The notes below the pieces were generated by a model. It ran no database searches. It had not been told where the DNA came from and saw only the letters and a list, made by a program, of their open reading frames with translations. The position numbers were made by a program, and so were the translations under genes. A stretch of DNA of 64,000 nucleotides from Prorocentrum cordatum. Lineage: Eukaryota; Sar; Dinophyceae; Prorocentrales; Prorocentraceae. The stretch spans positions 15,001-79,000 of the forward strand of contig CAUYUJ010022550.1 in assembly GCA_963575745.1 (NCBI GenBank). Direction: 5' to 3'. Positions 26,818 through 35,640 of this stretch are shown here, piece after piece. The number at the start of each line of letters is the position of its first letter. The stretch's first letter is position 1.

Positions 26818-26948
26818 TTCGCAGAAACAGAATTGGGTTAGGGTTCTGCAACAACCAAACCAGAACTTGCCTATGCGGGTTCTGGTTTGCATGCGTAAAG
26901 TCTGGTTCCCCTGCGGGCCTCTTTGCTATAGTTTTACATGCGGGGGTC
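26818..26948 (-). other. Proposed intron (GA donor, AG acceptor) with hairpin
   Basis: On the minus strand the exon ends CCCGAG and the intron starts GACCCC. It ends GCGAAG before GATGCG, so AG|GA is repeated at both ends. Removing 131 bases joins Pro-Glu to Asp-Ala-Trp in frame and skips two in-frame stops. Inside lies the hairpin CCAAACCAGAAC / GTTCTGGTTTG (26,855-26,889). GA donors are known from dinoflagellates; the exact boundary is my inference. Confidence 0.5.
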
Positions 26949-27375
26949 CTCGGGCACGATGCCCCTCGGGAATTCAACCTCGCTCGAGTCAACAAGATAC
27001 TGCAGCGCCGCCGCGCCGAGCTTCTTCTTCTCCACGTCGGCTGGCAGGCTCGGCTTCGCCATTTTCGGAACGAGGTGGAATATGCTCCTCCGAGACACGC
27101 TGATCTCCAACCGCTGCTTCCAAGACTCCAGCCGTTTTTTTATCAATGCGGCCCTCCCCAGTGTCGCTCGGGCCCTCCAAGCTCCGCAAGCCAACGTACA
27201 GCTTCAGCATGTCCTCGCGGCCCCCGCCTCCACCCACGCCGAATCCCGCGAGCGCGGCGACGGCTTGCTGGCGCTCAGCGGGCGCCATCTCCAAGCCCTC
27301 GACCGCCGCCTTCAGTTGGTCTCCCGCGGGGTTCTTCACAGCCTGCCTCTTGGCCCCAGCCTTGTTCGGCCCCAT

Positions 27376-28340
27376 TGGCGGTCCGGCTGTTCGGGCCCCA
27401 ATGCTGGCCGCTGCCCGTCAAGAGGAGGCTCGCCGCGTCTTGAGCCGCCAGTGCGCTGGCGACGATAGCTCGAGCAGGCGCGCGTCTGAGAGGTTTGTCA
27501 TGGGGGGGCCTGCGCGCGCGAATCGCGCGACTGCGAAGCCTGCGCGCGAAGCGCGCGCCAGGAAGGAGTGCGCTTGCGAGGAAGCCGCGTTGAAGACTGC
27601 AACGCGCTGCTGGAGAGGTCCCCGACATGGCCCCTGAGCGGCCCCAGCCCCCCCCCCCCGCCCCCCCCCCCCCCCCCCCCCCCCCCGCAATCGAAGCCCC
27701 CAAGACGCCCCAAGGGCATCCAAGAGCCCCACCAAGAGGACCCCCAAAGGCAGATGCCATTGATTCCCCGTCGGCCTTGGACAGGGATTTCGGAATTGAT
27801 GGGTTCAGGGCTCAAGAAATCAAGAGACCCAGGGGTCAAGGGGCCGGCGAATAACGAGGCAAGGGGCGCAAAGATTGGGGAATTAACGGATTCGCGGGTT
27901 TAGGGGAGCAGGTATAAAAAGGACTAGGGGGGCGAATGCATCCAGGGGGGGAAAGATCCATGGATGAAAGGATTAGGGGTGAGGAAAGGGGGGAGGGGGG
28001 GGCAGGGGTGAGAGGTTAAGAGATTCAGGAATTACGCGCTGAAAAGATCGAGGGGTCGGGGGCTAAGGGGGCGAGCGGATTCACGGCTTTAAGGAAGCAC
28101 GCATAAAAGGATGAAGAGATGAACATGTTCAGGGGGGCAGAGGTTCATGGATGAGAGGGGCCAAGGGAGGAGGGGGGGTCATGGGGCGAAGGGAATGCCG
28201 GAAAGAGTGGTTGGCGGATTAAAGGGTTCAGGGTGATTTCCGCGCGGCGTGAAACTTGAATTGCTATGGATATGCGCACAGGTGGACGCGCGGCGCGGAG
28301 TGGGCGCGCCCTCAGGTCCTTCACTGATCTCCCGAGCCTC
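27376..28340. other. Non-coding stretch: C-run and G-rich degenerate repeat
   Basis: A C homopolymer-rich run lies at about 27,648-27,687. From about 27,780 to 28,230 the plus strand is made of loosely repeated words such as GGATTAGGGG, GGGGTTCAGGGG and AAGAGATGAAC, as in an eroded 10-14-base repeat. No gene is recognised. Confidence 0.45.
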
Positions 28341-29420
28341 AATCCTCGTTCCTGAGGAATCATTCAGGTGCCCAGAGCCCAAAATCCCAAATCTTTTTGG
28401 GTTTGTCGCACGGCCCTGGCGGGGTCCTGCAGCTTCCCGCGCGACTTTGGGGGGCCCTTTTTTGGGCGCCCCCCGCGAGGGTCGAGGGTCGCGACCCCCG
28501 AGCGCGAAAAATTGAGCCCTCCGCCCCCAGGCCGCTTTGGAGCACGCCTTCTTCCCAACTAACCTCTCCCCACCTCCCATCTGTGGGGGGGGGGGTCTTC
28601 CGTGGTGGGGGCATTGTGAGCCTGTTGGGGTTATCTCGAGCCTTCTTGGGGTGCGATCTAGGGCCTTGGGTCTGTGTAGATTCAGCGTTCCGTCTCCTGC
28701 GCTTCGCTCGCGGTTCGCAGTGGGGCGGTCTTAGCGAACCCCACCAGACAGCTAGTAGCGAACCCCGCCAGACAGCACCGAACCCCACCAGGCAGTAGCG
28801 AACCCATGGGCTGGGATGACAGTTTGACATGCGGACTAGAGTATCAGAGCTCACGCGCTGACGTGCTCAGAAACTTCGGAAGTTGCAGCCGTTTCGACGG
28901 TGCATGTCAGGACCTTGGAAGCACGTGCGATGTTCGCGTGGCACCCCGTTTCGCCTTTTGTTTCCCGCTGCTTCCTGGAACGGGTGGGGGGCGAGCTTGT
29001 TCTGACAGGGCAGACTGACGTTGCGCCGCCGCTAACCAGCTTCTCTCATCATCCGAACGTGGGGCGCGCATCGTCCAGACGGGGCGCGCGATGGCGGGAA
29101 AGGTTCCAGTATTCTTGCGAAGTGCTTCCACCTGTCCAAATATCTAGTGGCCTTCGGCCAAGTCCGCCATCGCGCCTGGGTGGTGGATCGGAGGCCCCAT
29201 GGATGTTGGTTGGGATCTCGTGGTTGGCGTCTGTGGGGCCTCTGGGAGGCAGGTTTGAAGCCTCTGGGGGTCTCTTGGGAGCTCCTTGGGGCCCTCTTGG
29301 GGGCCTATTGGGGGCTCTTGGGGGCCCCCTGGGGCCTCTTGGGGGCTTCTTGGGGTCCTCTTGGGGCCTCTTGGATCCTATCGCAGGCCTTGGGCGCACC
29401 CCAAAACGGCCCCAGATGAC
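28340..29420. repeat. Dispersed repeat copies and eroded CTTGGGGGCC decamers
   Basis: 28,340-28,540 and 29,147-29,290 match the element at 23,500-23,885. 29,220-29,400 is a run of TCTTGGGGGCC-like decamers. At 29,395 the word CCCAAAACGGCCCCAGATGA begins; it recurs at 34,370. 28,545-29,140 holds no recognisable gene, although frames stay open in places. Confidence 0.6.
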
Positions 29421-29449
29421 TCCAACAGGTTCACTGCCCCACACTTGGA

Positions 29450-29891
29450 AGAGTCGGAGCGGGAGTCGCAGTCGCAGTCGGAGTCGGAGTTGGAAGAGGA
29501 GCCAGAGCTGGAGTCGGGAGAGGAGGAGGACGACGACGAGGAGGATGAGGAGGATGAGGAGGAGGACGAGTAGGACGAGGAGGAGGAAGAGGAGGAGGAA
29601 AGAGGAGAGAGGAGACAGGAAACTGGAGCAGGAGGACGCAGAAGAGTGCAGTCGCTGCCCAAGTCGGAGTCGGACTCGGAGCCGGAGGAGGAGGAGGAGA
29701 AGGAGGAGGAGGACGAGGAGGAGGAGGAGAAGGGGGAGGAGGACGAGGACGAGGAGGACGAGAACGAGGAGAGGAGGAGGAGGACGACGACGACGAGGAC
29801 GAGGAAGCGGAGGAGGAGAGAGGAGACAGGAACGAGGAAACAGGAGGAGGGGCGCCAAGAGGAGGCGGAGGAGGAGTCGTGGGAGGAAGGG

Positions 29892-29924
<33 letters not shown>

Positions 29925-30540
29925 GCGTCGGCGTCGGAGTCGGAGTCGGAGGAGAGGAGGCGGGCGCGGAGAAGGCGGAGAGGAAGAAGGAGGAGGAAGA
30001 GAGGAGGAGGGGGGCGGAGTCGGAGTCGGAGTCGGAGTGAAATCGGAGTCGGAGATCGGAGTAGGAGTCGGAGTCCGGAGGAGGAGGGGGGGGAAGGAGA
30101 AGTTTGGAAAGGAGGAAACGGGACGTGGGGGGGGGGGTGGGGGGGGGGGGGGGGGGGGGGGGGGTGGGGGGGGCGGGGAGGAGGGGGGAGGGGGGGGGCG
30201 AGGACAGGAGGAGGAGGAGGAAAAGGAGGAGGGGGAAGGGGAGGAAGAAGGAGGAGGGAGGAGAACAAGGAAAACGAAGAGGGGAGGGGGAAGGGAGAAG
30301 GGGAGGAGGAGGAAGAAGAGAACGACGACGAGAAGGACAAAAGGAAGAGAGGAATACGAAAAGCAGAACGAAGGGAGAAGGAGGAGAAGAGGGAGGGGGG
30401 GGAGGGGCGACGAGGCAGACGAGGTAGGAGGAGGGGGCGCGAGATGACGAGGGGGCGAAGGAGGAGGAGGACGCGCGGACGGAGGAGGGGGAGGGGGGGG
30501 GGAGGAGGACGAGGAGGAGGAAGAGGAGGGGGATCCAGGC
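29450..30540. repeat. Polypurine tract, GAGGAGGAC/GGAGTC-type
   Basis: About 1.1 kb in which the plus strand is almost only G and A, with GAGTCG, GAGGAC and GGCGTC interludes and a pure G run near 30,125-30,165. The Glu/Arg-rich plus frames and Ser/Pro-rich minus frames are by-products. Confidence 0.92.
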
Positions 30541-30639
30541 GGAAGAGCTTCTCGAGCAATCTTCGGCCGACGTCCTGCGCAAGACCCACGGATGACACTC
30601 GAAAGAAAGCATTCGGCAACCTTCGGCAATCTCGCCCTC

Positions 30640-30990
30640 CTCCTCGCCCCCCCCCCCTTTCCATTCATCGCCCACTTGTCCCGACTCGTCCTCGTTTCCC
30701 CATCGCCCTCCTCCTCCCCCCTCGCCCTCCTTCTCGCCCATCTCTCGCCCCCCCCTTCCCCCCCCGCCTCTTCCCCCTTCTCTCCCTCGTCCCTCCTCCC
30801 CCCCCCCTCCTCCTCCGCCCCCGTCCTCCTCCTCCCCCTCCTCTCCCTCCGCCTCGTCTGCCGCGCGGCCACCCCTCCGCCCCCCCCTCCTCCTCCTGCT
30901 CGTCCTCGCCCTCGTCGTCCTTCTCCTCCCCCGCCGCCTCGTCTGCCTCGCGGGCGCCCGCCCCCCCCGCCGCCCTCGCTTTGCGGCGCC
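30640..30990. repeat. Polypyrimidine tract
   Basis: About 350 bases of C and T (CCTCCTC, CCCCCTTCC) on the plus strand, opposite in strand bias to the purine tract that ends 100 bases earlier. Confidence 0.9.
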
Positions 30991-31039
30991 GGAGCCCGCG
31001 GGGCCGCCGGGCGGCCCTGCAATGCGGCTTAGCAACTCT

Positions 31040-31200
31040 TTCTTAACAAGCCTTAACAAGCCTTAGCAAGCCATAACAACGTCTTGCGGCTTCGCTAAGG
31101 CTTGTCAAGCCTTGCTGAGGCCTGCCAAGGCCCACCATGGCCCGTTAACGGCCTGCAAAGGCTCTGCGAGGACCCACCCATGGCTTGCAAACGGCTTGCG
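31040..31200. repeat. Eroded decamer repeat AAGCCTTAAC / CAAGGCTTGT
   Basis: Words such as AACAAGCCTTAACAAGCCTT and GGCTTGTCAAGCCTTGCTGA repeat at about ten-base spacing up to the hairpin at 31,201. Confidence 0.6.
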
Positions 31201-31244
31201 AAATCCAAACCAGAACTCGTACAAGGGAGTTCTGGTTTGGATTT
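31201..31244. repeat. Perfect 18-bp inverted repeat, 8-nt loop
   Basis: AAATCCAAACCAGAACTC at 31,201-31,218 is exactly complementary to 31,227-31,244. The same core (AAACCAGAA...TTCTGG) occurs at 23,306, 23,939 and 26,856 and, broken, at 25,616, so it is a family rather than chance. Confidence 0.85.
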
Positions 31245-31774
31245 GGCACCTGCGCGAGGCTTTCCTGCCCCGCGAACGCCTGGCGCCGCGCCGAAGTGGC
31301 GCGCGCGCATCGGGCCGCGCAGAGCCAGAAGACCGCGCGCTACCCCATGTCTCTACATCAGGTGCGAAACTGTTAGACTCGGCAGCCCATGTATTCAGGC
31401 GAACTCACTATTTGATACGATCCAAGGCAGCGTCGTCGATGCGCCACCCCAAGGTTTGACTTTTCTCCGCATGGCTGAAGAACTCCTCCAACTGCACAAA
31501 TTTACACAACAATCGATGTCAAACCATGAAATGTTGTTCTTCGCCCCCGCGAGGAGCGACGATGCATCTTGAAAGTGGTTCACAACGCCCCCCCCCCCAA
31601 TCCCCCACCCCCACCCCCATGGCCGCCAACAACTCGTCGTCGGAGGTGAGGGGGTGAGATCGAAGTGGAACGGAGAGCCCCCCTACCGGGAAATCGATTT
31701 CGGTTTCGTGTTCGTGCGTGCCGCGCGCGCGGGCGAGGCGAAGCTGCGCGGGCGGGCGAGAGAAAGTCTCCTGT

Positions 31775-31947
31775 GGCTGAGGCGCGGCCGGACCAAATGA
31801 TTCCCTTCCGGGCGGCCGGTGGCCCGCGGTGCCCCGCCGGTGCCCCGCGAAAGTCCCGCGCGGCTGAAGCGCGGCTGGACCAAATGACTCCCTTCCGGAC
31901 GGCCTGTGGCCCGCAGTGCCCCGCCGGTGTCCCGCGCAAGTCCCGCG
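31775..31947. repeat. 87-bp tandem duplication
   Basis: GGCTGAGGCGCGGCCGGACC at 31,775 recurs as GGCTGAAGCGCGGCTGGACC at 31,862. The rest of the unit (AAATGAYTCCCTTCCGG, CCCCGCCGGTG, CCCGCG) is also conserved. Confidence 0.8.
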
Positions 31948-31977
31948 GTGCCCCGCCGGTGTCCCGCGGTGTCCCGC

Positions 31978-32012
<35 letters not shown>

Positions 32013-32880
32013 CGATGTCGATGATGATGAGATGACGATGATGATGATGGGTGCTGATGATGATGCTGTTGCTGATGATGATGATGACGTCGATGATGAC
32101 AATGGTGATGCTGCTGATGATGATGATAAGGACGGAAATGATGATGATATGATGATGGTGTCCCGATGATGATGATGATGATGTCGATGATGATGATGAC
32201 GATGATGGTGATGATGATGCTGATGGTGTCCCGATGATGGGGATGATGATGATCATGATGGTGATGTTGATGATCATGATGATGACGATGATGGTGTCCC
32301 GATGGTGATGAGTATGACGATGTTGAAGTTGATGATGCTGACTATGATTGTGTCCCGATGATGATGATGATGATGATGAGGTTGATGATGATTATGGCGT
32401 CCCGATGATGATGATTATTCTGATGGTGTTTGTGATGATGTTGATGATGATGGCGGCCCGATGGTAATGATGCTGATGATGCTGGTGCTGCTGTTGTTAA
32501 TGATGATGATGATGGTGCCCCGATGATGACGACGATGATGATGATGATGGCGATGTTGATGATGCTGGTGATGATGATGATGTCGATGACGAGGATGAGA
32601 TGATGATGATGGTGTCCCGATGATGATGGTGATGCTAACGATGGTGATCATGATGGTGTACCGATGCTGATGCTGCTGATGATGATGATGACGATGACGA
32701 TGACTGTGTCCCGATGCTGCTGATGATGATGATGATTGTGATTATGGTGATGGTGATGATGGTGGTGCCCCGATGATGTTGATGACCGTGGTGATGATGA
32801 TGTTGGTGTTGATGATGAGGACGGTGTCCCGATCATGCTGATGTTAGTGATGATGATGTTGATGTTGACGTTGTTGTTGA
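31978..32880. repeat. GAT/GATGAT array with GTGTCCCGATG spacers
   Basis: GAT units with GAC, GCT and GGT variants are punctuated by GTGTCCCGATG or GTGCCCCGATG every 40-90 bases (for example 32,158, 32,226, 32,295, 32,351). This gives a higher-order repeat. Confidence 0.9.
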
Positions 32881-32884
32881 TGAT

Positions 32885-33104
32885 GATGACGTTGATTGCG
32901 AGAGCGGTTGTGATACCGACAGTGAAATCGATAGCGACACCGAATGTGATATCGATTGTGAGATCGATTGCGAGATCGATCGTCCAATAAATTGTGAGAT
33001 AGTTCGAGTGAGATCGATTGTGAGATCGATCGAGGGAGATCGATCGAGCGAGACCGACACTGAGATCGATAATGAGATCGATAGCGAGACCGATCGAGTG
33101 AGAC
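32885..33104. repeat. GAGATCGATTGT ~12-bp minisatellite
   Basis: Units of GAGATCGATTGT or GAGATCGATCGA, many containing the palindrome GATCGATC. It is followed by a C run at about 33,108-33,137. Confidence 0.88.
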
Positions 33105-33107
33105 GTC

Positions 33108-33140
<33 letters not shown>

Positions 33141-33142
33141 CC

Positions 33143-33936
33143 CCCGAACTTCCTCATCGCCCGAAGGGTGGTCGTATAGGTATTTTTTGGATTTGGACCA
33201 AGCATCGACGCAAGAGAACCCCCGCTGCCAAACTCGGGGGGGACGTCCAGAGCTGCCGCCAATCATAACGACACGTGGTTCGACCGAAACTCCGCGAGGT
33301 CCCTGGCCCTCGCAAGCAAAGCGAACAACGCGGATATGGACGCCGCCTCGGTGAAGGCGCTTTCGGCGTACATCTCGATCATGTCGTGCACTGGAGCAGC
33401 AATGCGGTTCAGGGGCCTCAAACGGGTGGCATCGCCTGTTTTCCGTCTGCTAAAAAGAACGTGTTTTCAGACCGGACAACGACATATCGCAACTTGTCGA
33501 GGTGCCGCGAGGACCACTCGCAAGAAGCCACCCACGCATGAAACGGGGAGCCTGGGTTGCCCAGCTGTCCCACGAGCCATTGAACGAAGGACATCTCGCG
33601 ACCCAAGGCAACGATCAGCATGATCATGGGCCCTGCTGAAGAACAGTGTTGGCGAAGCTTCGCAGAGAACCGCGCGAACGCCTTGCACACAACATTGCGA
33701 ATGCGAAATAAGCTGAGGAAGGTATACATGCTCGCTTGCACGCCTGATTTGTTGAGGGCATCGCTCACTGCGCTGCTTTTGCCATGTTGCAACTGTATCC
33801 AAGAAGCCAGAGGCACCCGTTGCGCCATGGTGTTTGGCCACCTGGATTCAGGCGGGAAAGCGAGGTCAGCGCCCGCCCCTCGGCACCTGAGGCGCCTCAC
33901 TCTCTCCATCACGAACGCTGCGAACATCGCAGGCAA
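33143..33936 (-). pseudogene. Decayed gene fragment, function unknown
   Basis: From ATG at 33,936 a well-mixed protein-like frame runs about 170 codons (MFAAFVMERVRR..., VVCKAFARFSAKLRQH, MSFVQWLVGQLGNPG, LDKLRYVVV). One frameshift near 33,440-33,460 moves it into a frame that continues with LRPLNRIAAPVHDMIEMYAE. It then passes a single TGA near 33,268 and goes on through LASMLGPNPKNTYTTTLRAM until it is cut by the poly-G/poly-C run at 33,108-33,137. Residue composition is normal and rich in hydrophobic and aromatic residues, unlike the repeat-derived frames. No domain is recognised. It could be part of a dispersed retro-gene. Confidence 0.5.
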
Positions 33937-34204
33937 ACCTCAAGAAATGCAGAACCTCAAATATGCGAGTGGATTGCGCGCCGACCCATTGCACAAATGG
34001 TCTGCATTTGCCGAGCCCCCAGCCGAACTGGAACGAAATTGTCTTTCTTGGATCCTTTCATGTCGTTTTCAAGTGCATAGAGGTCTTCACATTATTTGGC
34101 GAGCTCGTCAAATATACGCTTTCGCACCATAACGCAAATAAAAAAGCTGGTCGAACCAGCGCTCGAGCCCAAGTGGCTTCGAAGAAGGAGGTGGAGTGGA
34201 ACGA

Positions 34205-34600
34205 ATGAGATGCACCCCGCGACGGCCTCAGATGACTCCGAGAGGCTCGCCCTTCCCCCACCGCGCGAGGACCTCCCCCCCCCCAGATGGGAGGTGGGAA
34301 GAAGTCAGTCGGGAAGAGGGGGCGCCCCAAGACGGCCCGAATTCACCTATCGCGGGCATTGGGCGCATCCCAAAACGGCCCCAGATGACTCCAACAGGCT
34401 CACCGGCTCACCCGCCACGCGAAGGTCCACCCCCCCCCAGATGGGAGGTGGGAGGAGGTGAGTCGGGAAGAGGGCGCGTTTCAAGACGTCCCGACATGAC
34501 CACTGGCAAGCCTTGGGGGGCATCCCAAAAAGGCCTCAGACGACCACAAGAGGCCCACCGCCCCCCCGCCACGCGAGCCCCCCCCCCCTTCCGCGGGAGG
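34205..34600. repeat. ~150-bp tandem repeat, about 2.5 copies
   Basis: Each unit has CAGATGACTCC, GAGGCTC or AGGCTCAC, a CCACGCGA stretch, a C run then AGATGGGAGGTGGGA, and GTCGGGAAGAGG. Copies start near 34,225 and 34,375, with a shorter one near 34,530. The words also occur near 28,560 (opposite strand) and 29,395. It leads straight into a polypurine tract, as the copy at 29,395 does. Confidence 0.7.
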
Positions 34601-35640
34601 AGGTCTAAAGAGGCTGGGAACAGGAACGGGGAAGAGTCGGGAATGAGAAGCAAGAGGAGGGGGGGGAAGGAGGAGGAGAAGAAGGAACAGGAGGAGAAGG
34701 AGGAGGAGGAGGAAGGGGGCCGAGGAAGAGGAGGGGGAGGAGGAGGAGGACGACGAGGAGGTGGCAGGGGGCGATGAGGAGAGGAGGAGGGCGACCTTGA
34801 GGAGGAGGAGGAGGATGAGGAGGGGCAGAGAGGGAGGAGAGCGTAAGAGGAGGAGGAGAAAAGAAAGAGAAGGAGAGAGAAGGTAAGAGAAGAGGAGGTA
34901 GGCAGAGGAGGAGGAGTTGAAAAATTTTGGCGGGGAGGCGAGGGAGAGGGACGAACGAGAGGAAAATGGAAGAGTGAGGAGAAGGTGGAGGAGAAGGAGG
35001 AGGGGGGGTAAGGTGAGGACGAGGAGGAGGAGAAGAGGGAGGGGTTGTGGGTGGTTGGGCGGGGGAGCGGGAGAGGAGGGGTGGAGGAGAGGGGGGGGGG
35101 GGGGGAGGAGGAGGAGGAGAGGAGTGGGAAGAAGGAGGGGCAAGAGGAGAGGCGGCGGAAGAGGAGGACGCGAGGAGGAGGTGGCGCGAAGACAAGACGG
35201 GGAGGAAGAGGAGGAGGAGGAAGAAGACGGGGAAAGGAGAGAAGAGAGGAGGAGGAGGAGGAGGAGAAGGAAGGAAGGAAGGGGGAAGGAGGAAAAGGAA
35301 GGGGGAAAGGAGGAGGGCGACGAGGAGGAGGAGGAGGAAAAGAGAGAGAGAGAGGGGGGAGGGAGGAGAGAAGAGGACGATGAGGACGAGAAAGACGACG
35401 AGGACGAGGATGGGGCGGAGGAGGGGGGAGAGCAGGAGGAGGGGGAGAAGGAAGAGGACGAGGAGGTGGAGGGGGGCGAGGAGGAGGGGGAAGAGGAGGG
35501 CTTCAGTCACAGACTTCGATCGCCCGTAGTCACCATCAGGTGGAAGGATGAGAAATGAAGGAGGAGGAGGAGGAGGAGAAGGAGAAGAAGAAGAAGGAGC
35601 AGGAGGAGGGGGATGATGATGATGATGAAGCGCCTTGAAA
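34600..35640. repeat. Polypurine tract, GAGGA/GGAGAAG-type
   Basis: About 1 kb of nearly pure purine on the plus strand. Glu/Gly/Arg and Leu/Ser/Pro frames on the two strands are by-products. Confidence 0.92.

Larger units (their letters stand above)
24459..27375 (-). pseudogene. Unknown-function protein gene, three frameshifts and one stop
   Basis: Reading from ATG at 27,375, about 880 codons can be followed. They give an N-terminal part (MGPNKAGAKRQ...), an acidic/helical middle (near 26,480: LFSPAKLLSPEYMDFW), and a long Ala/Pro/Gly-rich linker at about 24,840-25,290. Next comes a compact module with KVGDLVITGFARYKELYDG resembling a small KOW/SH3-like barrel, and a basic, acidic-ended tail stopping at TGA near 24,459. 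The frame must drop one base in an A7 run near 27,135, in a G9 run at 25,981-25,989 and in a G9 run near 24,795; a TAG lies at 24,643-24,645. Two short introns are proposed (26,818-26,948 and 25,526-25,666). All three frameshifts are single extra bases in homopolymers, so assembly error is as likely as decay. No known family is assigned. Confidence 0.6.

Noticed and set aside
29049-31059. Ser/Pro-rich and Glu/Arg-rich open frames above 500 codons
   Set aside because: They are the two strands of purine and pyrimidine tracts.
31102-31572. A plus-strand open frame ending in a protein-like 65-residue stretch (from about 31,370)
   Set aside because: The upstream part is decamer repeat and hairpin. 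The end could be an exon, but no partner exon, domain or convincing splice acceptor was found.
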